Shown here: positions 49,126 through 56,706 of the stretch, one piece after another
Numbering within the stretch: the first letter of the stretch is position 1
Layout of the letters: each line of letters opens with the position of its first letter
NCBI GenBank assembly: GCA_021821045.1
Contig: JAKACW010000010.1
Coordinates: 1-64,000, forward strand
DNA length: 64,000 nt
Direction of reading: 5' to 3'
DNA from: Pseudomonadota bacterium
GTDB taxonomy: Bacteria; Pseudomonadota; Gammaproteobacteria; JAADHS01
Translations under genes and position numbers: made by a program
The notes under the pieces: generated by a model
Told to the model about the DNA's origin: nothing
The model's database searches: none
Seen by the model: the letters and a program-made list of their open reading frames with translations, nothing else

Positions 49126-51092
49126 TGCCATTGAATCTTGCCCCACCGATCGCCGTTGCGGTTGATCAGCAAATACGCGGAACTCCAATTCGAGGCGGGA
49201 ATAACCTGATCCCCGTTGTGGCGCACGAGTTTTTCAATTTTGAGCGTGGCGGTGGCGTCCGTGTCGGTCACTTCCAGACTCACCAAGTGCAACTCAATGT
49301 CCCGGTAGGCCTTGAACAAACGCTCGACGAATGCCTGGCGCGACGTTGACAGTTCAGAAACGGCAGCCAACCGCTCCGCGTCCCGCAACTGGTAAGCGCC
49401 GACAAACTCGCCCAGCAATTTTTCCAATTGGTCGATCCCTTGCTCCTGACGCTGACTGTGGGACTCGGACGTCGCGCGCGAAACGTTGGCGACACTGGCC
49501 CGAGCCGCCGCCACGACCGCGGCTCTGTCGACTGGACTTGTCGTGCCGGGCTGGGCTTGGACACCTCCCTGGGCGATCGCACCGGCGGCCAAATCAATTG
49601 TGAGCGCAACGACCTGATCCTGCAAAATCCTCACGGTCTGACGCCACTGCGGATAACCTTCCTTGCTAATGGCCAATACATGGGTGCCGGCGAGTATATC
49701 TACAGCGCGATCGGGCGTCATGCCCATATAGGCGCCATCAAGATACCACCACGCCCCAACCGGCTGCGTCGTCAGAACCAACGAGCCGACGCCCTCGGTC
49801 GGGGAGAGTCGTAGAATGAGGGTTTGCTCGCGGTCATAGCGTATCCTCACTGACTCAACCGCCGAATTGTACCCATCCAACTCGGCCTCGACCCTCACCG
49901 TACCCGCCAAACCCGTTAGCGTCACGGGCGCGGTGCCCACTGGCTCGCCATTGATGCTTAGCGCCGCACCGAAAGGATAGGTATGTAGCGTCAGATTACT
50001 GGTCGCATCAGGCATATCGCCTCCGGCATCGGCGCTGGCGCTCGGACTGCGCAAGAAGAAAAACTCGCCGCTCTCATCACCCGTATCCACGAGGTGATCC
50101 CAGCGCGGCTCCTGGGCACTGTTTTGCGCCACGCGTCGTTGCACCCGCAGGGACAAGGTCGAAGCGGCAACGTACGGACTCCCGTCTCTGCGCAATTCAC
50201 TCAGAAAGTGGTGGGCAAATATGGAATGCTGATTTCTACCACCGTCATCCAGCACGGGTTCCGTGCCGCCCGACGTGAGCGCTTGGCGCGAATAGCGGCG
50301 AACATTCTCGCGAAAATACCGGTCATCAACCAACCTCGCCGTCGAGGCGGCCCCACGCCGATTAAACAAGGAACCGGAATAGCAGGCATCCGCCACCAAG
50401 AACACATGACGCGCCGGCAGCTTGCCCAATATCCGGTTAATGCGGTCCGTGGCGATGTAATCCGTCATTGCGTTCTCGCGGGCATCCACCGGAACCCACG
50501 ATGCGGTGTCGAATTCATCCAACACGCCGTGGCCCGCATAGTAGATCAGCAACGAGTCGTTGGATTTCATCTGGTCCTTGAGGCGTAAGAATTCGCGGAA
50601 AATATTCTCTTCGGTCGCCTGCCCGTCGTATAACGTAACAACTCGCGCCGGATCAAACCCAAAATCTTGAGTCAGAAGTTCCACCACCGCGCGCGCGTCG
50701 CGCACGGCGTTGCGAAGCTTTGGCCAGACGGTATATCGGTCTATCCCAATTGCGAAAAGCCAGTAGTCGCCCACCCACTCGTCGATCAACTGGCGCGCGG
50801 CGTTCTCGGACGTCTCCTGGACCCGGGTCGGCTGGGCCAAACCCCGAAACAACCATGCTTGTTCGGCATCGCCCGTGCGGACGTGCAGCCAATTCCCCCT
50901 GCGCCCAATTGCATCCACCACTGCACCACGGGTAAGCGTCGCCACAACACCGAAGTCACTGCCCGGCCCGCTACGCAGGGTACCTTCCCTGCCGACCACG
51001 GTATAGGGAGCGGCGCCGACGCAGCACGCTACCAGCAGCAACAACCCGCCGAAACATTGTTTCGTCACCCAGTCTATGGCCGTTTTACTCAT
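49122..51092 (-). CDS. Exported caspase-like protease with SH3 and PEGA domains
   Basis: About 656 residues from the ATG at 51092; the frame extends upstream without a better start. Signal peptide (CFGGLLLLVACCVGAA), bacterial SH3 domain (VVGREGTLRSGPGSDFGVVATL), then a C14 caspase-like domain with His in LIYYAGHGVLDEFD and Cys in VFLVADACYSGSLFN, ending DESGEFFFL. Two PEGA domains follow (YPFGAALSINGEPVGTAPVTL and QPVGAWWYLDGAYMGMTP). A C-terminal SnoaL/NTF2-like domain ends the protein. Both catalytic residues are present. SH3 and PEGA suggest binding to peptidoglycan or surface polymers. It is closest in the caspase core to the protein at 61590. Confidence 0.87.
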   Translation of the reverse strand: MSKTAIDWVTKQCFGGLLLLVACCVGAAPYTVVGREGTLRSGPGSDFGVVATLTRGAVVDAIGRRGNWLHVRTGDAEQAWLFRGLAQPTRVQETSENAARQLIDEWVGDYWLFAIGIDRYTVWPKLRNAVRDARAVVELLTQDFGFDPARVVTLYDGQATEENIFREFLRLKDQMKSNDSLLIYYAGHGVLDEFDTASWVPVDARENAMTDYIATDRINRILGKLPARHVFLVADACYSGSLFNRRGAASTARLVDDRYFRENVRRYSRQALTSGGTEPVLDDGGRNQHSIFAHHFLSELRRDGSPYVAASTLSLRVQRRVAQNSAQEPRWDHLVDTGDESGEFFFLRSPSASADAGGDMPDATSNLTLHTYPFGAALSINGEPVGTAPVTLTGLAGTVRVEAELDGYNSAVESVRIRYDREQTLILRLSPTEGVGSLVLTTQPVGAWWYLDGAYMGMTPDRAVDILAGTHVLAISKEGYPQWRQTVRILQDQVVALTIDLAAGAIAQGGVQAQPGTTSPVDRAAVVAAARASVANVSRATSESHSQRQEQGIDQLEKLLGEFVGAYQLRDAERLAAVSELSTSRQAFVERLFKAYRDIELHLVSLEVTDTDATATLKIEKLVRHNGDQVIPASNWSSAYLLINRNGDRWGKIQWH

Positions 51093-51296
51093 CCGCGCCC
51101 TACGCCGTCCGCAACGCATCCAAAACCATAGCCCGAGCTGGGGTGACAGCGCAAGAACCTCGAGGTTGGCCGCGAAGGGGTTGGCGAAGCGTGCCGCAAC
51201 GCTGATCACCGAATTGCAGCATGCAAAACAGTAGGCTAAAGTCCCCATCAGCAACGCAGCGGAGCGTCAAGCCGGTAGCGCGGGTACGGACAATTT

Positions 51297-51944
51297 ATGA
51301 AACGAGCCTTCACACTTCTCGCGGTTCTCGCTCTCGCCGGCGCGACACAGGCAGAGCCCATCGCCGAACCCGCGGCCTTTGACATCGACCCCCCGGAAAT
51401 CGCGGATATTAAAACACCCCAGAGCCGGGAGCCGCTGCAAGAAACCACCATAAACGCGACTGTCACAGACGACGTTGGACTGCAAAGCGTGGCCCTCTAC
51501 TACCGTCCGATAGGTGGAGCCGAATTCCGTAACGTTGAAATGACTCGAGGTGGCGATGACGTTTATTTCGCGACCCTGCCCGCCGAGGCGGTGACCGCCC
51601 CGGGCGTTGAATACTTCATCGAAGCAAAAGATACCGCTGGCAATACTGTTCTACGCGGCTACGAGGCGCTACCGCTGCTAATAAGCGTTGCTCCACCGGC
51701 GGGATTAGAGGCGGAGAACACCGGCAACCTTGGAGTTACGCAATCTGCTCCCAGCAAGAAGAACGCCAAGTTATCGTATTGGAAATGGATCGTCGGTGCC
51801 GTAATAGTGGCTGGCATCGCTGCTGCAGCCCAGGGCGGCGATGACGGCGGTGGTGCGGCAAACCAGGACACCGGAACCAGTCCAGATGCAGGCAACGTAA
51901 ACACGCTCATCGTCGGAGCGCCTTATCCCAGCCCTGCAAATTAG
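51297..51944 (+). CDS. Exported Ig-like protein with WKW membrane tail
   Basis: 215 residues. Signal peptide (MKRAFTLLAVLALAGATQA). An Ig-like domain with SREPLQETTINATVTDDVGLQSVALYYR and YFIEAKDTAGNTVLRG, resembling the beta-sandwich modules of surface proteins. C-terminus: SYWKWIVGAVIVAGIAAAA, a Gly/Asp-rich stretch, and TLIVGAPYPSPAN. This tail has the same plan as in the caspase at 37812 (WKW, a hydrophobic span, a Gly/Ser/Asp-rich stretch, a Val/Pro ending). Divergent from the second caspase gene (205 bases apart). Likely its partner. Confidence 0.72.
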   Translation: MKRAFTLLAVLALAGATQAEPIAEPAAFDIDPPEIADIKTPQSREPLQETTINATVTDDVGLQSVALYYRPIGGAEFRNVEMTRGGDDVYFATLPAEAVTAPGVEYFIEAKDTAGNTVLRGYEALPLLISVAPPAGLEAENTGNLGVTQSAPSKKNAKLSYWKWIVGAVIVAGIAAAAQGGDDGGGAANQDTGTSPDAGNVNTLIVGAPYPSPAN

Positions 51945-52229
51945 CCCCCCAAAACTGAGCACACGAACCCACCTGCCGCACGACATTTCGATCCGTTACC
52001 GGCCCAACTCCATTCGACACCGGCCGGCACCAGTCGATTTAGACTCAGTATCACTATTTTCCCCGCCTATAACGTGATCAACGTCACATCGTCGTAAACC
52101 GCGCCCGACGCTTTTGGCCAGAGTCACACTTTAGCCGTTCAGCTCCTGCATTCCGAACCGACACATCCCATGCCCGACGCGCAACATGCTTCGGCCCTGT
52201 CACTCACAACTGGATCTGGAGGTTATCCC
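51945..52229. other. Intergenic spacer upstream of HAF-2
   Basis: About 285 bases with no gene. TGATCAACGTCACATCGTCG around 52076-52095 is the least GC-rich part and may hold the promoter. No hairpin of note. Confidence 0.4.
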
Positions 52230-53579
52230 ATGCACGCTACTCGCACTTTTTCCCTGGCCGCCGCCGTTGCCGCATCGCTGCTCGCCGCACCTCACGCCGA
52301 CGCGGCGTGGACACGCGCATCCACTTACACCAACACCTACAGCAATACCGTCACGCAAATGAACTCCAACACGACGGGCCATGTCAGCGTAAGCACCAAT
52401 ACCAACACTTACACCTACAACGGCACGCAGACGCGCACGCAAACCACGACGTTCAACTTACCCACCCGATATGTTCAGCCAACTGAATTCGCCAGCTCCG
52501 AGATTCAGTCCTACGGCGAATCGGCGACTCCGTGCAACGGCAACTGCGCTGAACCAGGCGCATTGTACGCCACCGAACTCAGCGGATTCCTAGAGGCAAC
52601 GGCGCTCAATGACATGGGCGACGTCGTCGGTCAAATCAACGGAACGCTCACCAGCAACCGACGCCCGCATGCCGGAATCTGGGAGGACGGAACGGTGAGC
52701 GATCTGGGCATGATCGGCTGCCGCTTCTCCGTGAGCAACTGCTGGAGCAAAGCACTCGGCATGAACAACCTTGGCACGGTGGTGGGCGAATCCCATCTCG
52801 CCAGTCCTTTTGGATCACCCTACTATTCCTACTGGTCGGTCTATTACGCCCATGAAGCTATTTTCCGGAATGGCCAGGTTGCGCCGCTGAAAAGCATTGG
52901 CTGGGAATACGGCGCGGCAGAGGACATCAACAATCGCGGCACAGTCGTTGGCCATTCCCGGTCAACCGACTGGGTTAACGCCAACGGAGATTACTTGGTG
53001 CACGGTTATGTGCTGAAGGACGGCGCCATCCATGAAATCGGAAGCTATGGCCAGACCAGCCGCGCCGTCGCCGTCAACGATAGCGATGTCGCAACGGGCG
53101 AAATCGCGATAGAAGGCTATTCGCGCGCGTATCAATGGACCGACGGCGTCGTCACCGTATTGGGGCATTTGGGCGGCTTGACGTCTCGCGGCAAAGATAT
53201 AGCGAATTCAGGGGGTGCGGTGGTGGGCGAATCGGCCGACGCCCAAGGCACAACCCACGCCACCCTGTGGGTAGGAACCGAGGTAATCGACTTGGGCATG
53301 CTGCCAGGTAGTTCCACCAGCAGCGCCAACGCCATCAACGAAGCGCACACCATCGTCGGTCGTTCGGGGAAGTCCGCAGCGATGTGGCAGCTCGGTCGGA
53401 TTTTCGATCTCAATGACTACGTTGTTCTTGCAGACTCCGTCCGGTTGATCGAAGCGATCGACATCAACAACCATGGCGAGATCCTGGCGAAAGGCTCCGA
53501 TGGTAAGTTCTACCTCATCTCCCCTGTGGTCGGGAGCGGCGCGGCCCTCGAGTTCAAAGCCAATCGTCAACCCAACTGA
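52230..53579 (+). CDS. HAF-repeat extracellular protein 2
   Basis: About 449 residues. The ATG at 52230 has GGAGG seven bases upstream. Signal peptide (MHATRTFSLAAAVAASLLAA ... ADA), an Asn-Thr-rich segment (STYTNTYSNTVTQMNSNTTG), then HAF-type repeats (ATALNDMGDVVGQINGTL, ALGMNNLGTVVGESHL, AEDINNRGTVVGHSRS, AVAVNDSDVATGE, GKDIANSGGAVVGES, ANAINEAHTIVGRSG) and the ending DINNHGEILAKGSDGKFYLISP. Paralogue of the protein at 43264. The last gene of the island before the complete btuF, with which it converges. Confidence 0.82.
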   Translation: MHATRTFSLAAAVAASLLAAPHADAAWTRASTYTNTYSNTVTQMNSNTTGHVSVSTNTNTYTYNGTQTRTQTTTFNLPTRYVQPTEFASSEIQSYGESATPCNGNCAEPGALYATELSGFLEATALNDMGDVVGQINGTLTSNRRPHAGIWEDGTVSDLGMIGCRFSVSNCWSKALGMNNLGTVVGESHLASPFGSPYYSYWSVYYAHEAIFRNGQVAPLKSIGWEYGAAEDINNRGTVVGHSRSTDWVNANGDYLVHGYVLKDGAIHEIGSYGQTSRAVAVNDSDVATGEIAIEGYSRAYQWTDGVVTVLGHLGGLTSRGKDIANSGGAVVGESADAQGTTHATLWVGTEVIDLGMLPGSSTSSANAINEAHTIVGRSGKSAAMWQLGRIFDLNDYVVLADSVRLIEAIDINNHGEILAKGSDGKFYLISPVVGSGAALEFKANRQPN

Positions 53580-53592
53580 GAGTTACGCGGAA

Positions 53593-53615
53593 GGGCGCGG
53601 CAACTTGCCGCGCCC
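53593..53615. terminator. GC-rich hairpin between HAF-2 and btuF
   Basis: Arms GGGCGCGGC / GCCGCGCCC with a five-base loop. Lies between convergent genes; no U tract on either side, so termination is probable but weak. Confidence 0.55.
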
Positions 53616-53644
53616 CTCTGAGGCACAGATCGACCCTGGCTGAA

Positions 53645-54529
53645 TCATTCGCCATTGCCGTACACCCGCCGCGCCGCGTCCAACGCATCGCAAATCGTCC
53701 GCACGCCCTCCAAGATGCGCGGCGAATGGCGCGCGATGAGATCGGCGGGAACGACATAGAACTGTCGATTCTTAACCGCCGCAACAGTCGTCCATTTCAG
53801 CCACGGCTCGCGCCACGGCGTTTGATCCCCTTCCACCGAATGACTCATGATCACTTGCGGATCCCGCACAATGACGGCTTCGCGATCGACGCTGGCCGAG
53901 ACGGCGAACAAATCGGGAAACAGGGTGCGGCCGCCGCACAGGTGAATCACGTCGCTGATCAGATGATCGTCCCGGACAGTCATCAGCGGTTCGTCCCAAA
54001 TCTGAAAGAACACGCGGATGGGAACGGTGTCGCGGTACTTGGCGCGCCACGCCGCCAGGTCGGCTTCATATTCCAAAGCGACGGCGTCCGCCTGGACTTG
54101 ACGCCCGGTCAACACGCCAAGCCGCTGCAACGTGGTCGCGATGTCCTGCAAACTGCGCGGTTCGCTCATAAATACCGGAATGCCCAGCTCGCGCAGGCGG
54201 TTCACTTGCTCGCGGGGATTGCCGCTGCTCCAGGCGAGCACGAGATCGGGCTTGAGGGTGACGACGGCCTCGAGATCGATGCGGTTATATCCGCTGACGC
54301 GCGGCAAGCGCTTGGCCTGCTCCGGGTAATCGCTGTACTCGGACACACCCACCACGGCGGCGCCGGCGCCGATGGCGAACAGATTTTCGGTCAGCGATGG
54401 CGCGAAGCTGACGATGCGCGTGGCGGGCTCTGACAGCGTGACGGTGGCACCGTCGTCGTCGGTGACGCTTACGCTTGCATACAACGAACCGCTCGCGACT
54501 TGAAGCGTCACCAACAGGACCCGAAACAA
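53645..54529 (-). CDS. btuF: Cobalamin-binding periplasmic protein (BtuF-type), complete copy
   Basis: About 294 residues. The frame extends further upstream, but that part translates REPs. A TTG at 54529 gives a clean signal peptide (MFRVLLVTLQVASGSLYA). Class III binding-protein fold with TRIVSFAPSLTENLFAIGAG, VVGVSEYSDYPEQAKRLPRVSGY, LDLVLAWSSGN-type and SGNPREQVNRL, and CGGRTLFPDLFAVSASVDREAVI. It would deliver B12 to BtuCD, which is not in the window. No riboswitch or Shine-Dalgarno is visible; a REP ends 13 bases upstream. Its last 80 residues are repeated at 35271, on the far side of the island. Confidence 0.87.
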   Translation of the reverse strand: MFRVLLVTLQVASGSLYASVSVTDDDGATVTLSEPATRIVSFAPSLTENLFAIGAGAAVVGVSEYSDYPEQAKRLPRVSGYNRIDLEAVVTLKPDLVLAWSSGNPREQVNRLRELGIPVFMSEPRSLQDIATTLQRLGVLTGRQVQADAVALEYEADLAAWRAKYRDTVPIRVFFQIWDEPLMTVRDDHLISDVIHLCGGRTLFPDLFAVSASVDREAVIVRDPQVIMSHSVEGDQTPWREPWLKWTTVAAVKNRQFYVVPADLIARHSPRILEGVRTICDALDAARRVYGNGE

Positions 54530-54541
54530 TCGGGAGCAAGC

Positions 54542-54705
54542 ATCGCGGAATGATCCGCTCCCACGCACTCTGGCCGAGATATCGTGGGAGCGGATCATTC
54601 CGCGATGAGAAGCGACGCCGGCGAAGACTCGAGCGACGAATCGCGGTAGGAAACCGCTCCCACATCGGTTGGAACCGCGGTTGTGGGAGCAGATCATTCC
54701 GCGAT
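54542..54705. repeat. Four REP copies upstream of btuF
   Basis: Inverted 54542-54564, direct 54584-54606, inverted 54640-54663 (GCGGT/ACCGC stem), and direct 54683-54705 (one head change, GCAGA). They fill the gap between the DUF1461 gene and the btuF start, where a 5' leader would be expected. Confidence 0.9.
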
Positions 54706-54729
54706 TTCGACTCGGCCGCGTCACCGCTT

Positions 54730-55458
54730 TCATCTGCGTGTCGACAGTCGGCGCAGCCCGTACCAAATGATTGCAAACCACACCAGCGTCAGCGCCACCA
54801 CGGCCGCCGCGATCGGTCCGAACAGCGTGGGCGCCTTCATCAAAGTCGTCATGAGCGAATCCTGGTAGTAAAAGAACCACTCATGGTCCGGAGGGAAGAT
54901 CACCGTGTGCAGGTAATAAAAAACATCCTTGGCGCCAATCGCCACGACAGCAAGCGTAATGACCCCGACGGCGAGCCCGGCGCCCAACAGCACGCGCCAA
55001 GTGGCCATGATCGGCGCGCGGCTGCGCAGCAGAGCCCCGCCCGCGATCGCCGCGCCAGCGCCGACCACTACGCTGAACCACAACAAAATATCCAACAGCC
55101 GGGCCACGTCTTGCAGGTGCACCACCTCCGGCATGCGCAACAGCCGGTCAATGGGTGATCCATCCGGACGATGATAGGTCAGCGCTTCCAACCCCTCGCC
55201 GTGCTTGTGAATCGCCACAACGATCTCATGGAACAAACGCTCCCGCTCGGCGCGGCTGGTCAGAGCGAAGTCCTTCTTGTGGCGATTCTGGGGCCCGTAC
55301 TTCGCCATGTGGGCGTCCATATCCAGCAGGTCGTAGAACACCGGATAACCGAAATCCACCGCCCGCATGGATTGCCAGCCTAGAAAAAGACTCAGCCACA
55401 GCACCGCCACACCGAGACCGATTTGCGCCGCCACGGCCCGCTTCGACGGTTTAGTCAC
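54730..55458 (-). CDS. DUF1461 (TIGR01906-type) integral membrane protein
   Basis: 242 residues with four membrane segments: about 10-28, 120-140, 155-178 and 210-232. Between the first two is a soluble loop with FGYPVFYDLLDMDAHMAKYG and HGEGLEALTYHRPDG; between the third and fourth is FPPDHEWFFYYQDSLMTTLMK, the family-typical phenylalanine/tryptophan-rich loop. Function unknown. It is on the same strand and upstream of btuF but separated by four REPs, so shared transcription is uncertain. Confidence 0.7.
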   Translation of the reverse strand: MTKPSKRAVAAQIGLGVAVLWLSLFLGWQSMRAVDFGYPVFYDLLDMDAHMAKYGPQNRHKKDFALTSRAERERLFHEIVVAIHKHGEGLEALTYHRPDGSPIDRLLRMPEVVHLQDVARLLDILLWFSVVVGAGAAIAGGALLRSRAPIMATWRVLLGAGLAVGVITLAVVAIGAKDVFYYLHTVIFPPDHEWFFYYQDSLMTTLMKAPTLFGPIAAAVVALTLVWFAIIWYGLRRLSTRR

Positions 55459-55629
55459 CGGCCCCCCATCCTCTCTTGAAAAACATTTTGAATCAGCCTT
55501 TTAGATGCCCAGTTAGTATCCAAGACACAACGGCGTCGCGCAAGCGGACATGCCGGTTCACGCCCAGCAGTGGTAAGATTAGGCGCAAAACCGAAAGCAA
55601 AAAGTCTTGCGCCAACAAGGGGGTATGCC

Positions 55630-56298
55630 ATGGGTACAAGCGCGAACGAATCGATCCTGGGACACGTGCCCTTGTTCGAGGACCTGTCGGAATCCGAGCT
55701 GGCTCTGCTCACCCAGCGCGCCGCCCTGCGCTCCTTTCCGAAAAACGCCGTCCTGGTCACCGAGGGCGATGCGACCGATTCGCTGTACATTATCCAGTCA
55801 GGCAAAGTGAAGATTTTTCTCAGCGACGAGGAAGGCAAGGAAATCATCTTGACCATCCAAGGACCGGGCGAATACTTCGGCGAAATCTCGCTGCTGGACA
55901 GCGCGCCGCGCTCCGCCTCGGCCATGGCCCTGGAAGACTGCAAGCTTTATGTGGTGTCGAAGAAGGACTTCGAGTCGTTCCTGCTGCAGCACCCGGAAGT
56001 CAGTCTCAAGATCATCCGCGGCCTGACCTCGCGTTTGCGCACGCTGACCGACAACGTGAAGAGCCTGGCCCTTATGGACGTCTACGGCCGCATCGCCAGC
56101 ACGTTGTTGAAACTGGCCGAAGACGACGGCGGCAAAATGGTGATCAAGCAACGGTTGACCCACAAGGACATCGCGTCCATGGTGGGCTCATCACGGGAAA
56201 TGGTCAGCCGCATCATGAAGGATCTGACCCGCGGCGGATACCTCGTGACCGACAAAAACCGCATCACCATCAATGAGCGTTTGCCGTCGCGATGGTAG
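55630..56298 (+). CDS. Crp/Fnr-family transcriptional regulator
   Basis: About 222 residues from the ATG at 55630 with AGGGGG upstream. Cyclic-nucleotide-binding fold (about 10-130; LVTEGDATDSLYIIQSGKVKIF ... GPGEYFGEISLLDSAPRSASA, the latter matching the phosphate-binding cassette) and a winged helix (LTHKDIASMVGSSREMVSRIMKDL). The cassette Arg-Ser-Ala suggests cAMP binding is possible. There are no N-terminal cysteines, so it is not an Fnr-type iron-sulfur sensor. Followed 30 bases later by a thioredoxin-like gene. Confidence 0.9.
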   Translation: MGTSANESILGHVPLFEDLSESELALLTQRAALRSFPKNAVLVTEGDATDSLYIIQSGKVKIFLSDEEGKEIILTIQGPGEYFGEISLLDSAPRSASAMALEDCKLYVVSKKDFESFLLQHPEVSLKIIRGLTSRLRTLTDNVKSLALMDVYGRIASTLLKLAEDDGGKMVIKQRLTHKDIASMVGSSREMVSRIMKDLTRGGYLVTDKNRITINERLPSRW

Positions 56299-56328
56299 TG
56301 ACACGACTGTATGGTTTAAGGCCCTGAG

Positions 56329-56685
56329 ATGACGCCGCCGCTGCAGCGCTTTGACTCCCTCAATCAATTCAACTTCCACGACACCCTGGCCGATGCCGAC
56401 GGGGTGAGCATTGTGTTGTTCACCAAACCAGGCTGTTCGTCCTGCGGCAAATGGCGCGAGCTGCTGCAAAATTACGTCCGCAAGCACCTCGACACGCGAC
56501 TTTTCGAAGTCGACGCCAGTGCCGATCAAGCATTGGCCCAGGAGTTTGAACTGTTTCACTTGCCGTCGATTCATTTGTTTCGCAACGGCGAGTATTTCGG
56601 CGAGCTGCAATGCGAAGCGCGGGAAACCGTCCTCGGCGCGGCGCTGCAAGACGCTCTCGCGCGACCACCGCAGGACATGCCATAA
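56329..56685 (+). CDS. Thioredoxin-like protein
   Basis: 118 residues, thioredoxin fold with the redox motif in VLFTKPGCSSCGKWRELL (CSSC rather than CGPC) and the cis-Pro region LFHLPSIHLFRNGEY. No signal peptide, so cytosolic. Short spacing to the Crp-family gene upstream and the transporter gene downstream (21 bases) suggests one transcript. Confidence 0.85.
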   Translation: MTPPLQRFDSLNQFNFHDTLADADGVSIVLFTKPGCSSCGKWRELLQNYVRKHLDTRLFEVDASADQALAQEFELFHLPSIHLFRNGEYFGELQCEARETVLGAALQDALARPPQDMP

Positions 56686-56706
56686 ACAGGGAAAGGACTC
56701 GCTCGA

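Noticed and set aside
37812-51092. Caspase effectors of a type III CRISPR (Craspase-like) system
   Set aside because: The caspases have signal peptides or exported domains, and there are no Cas or TPR-CHAT genes in the window.
54530-54880. N-terminal extension of the btuF frame
   Set aside because: It translates REPs and part of the DUF1461 gene; the signal peptide starts at about 54529.
54475-55158. 227-codon plus-strand frame
   Set aside because: Antisense shadow of btuF, REPs and the DUF1461 gene; no domain and very basic composition.
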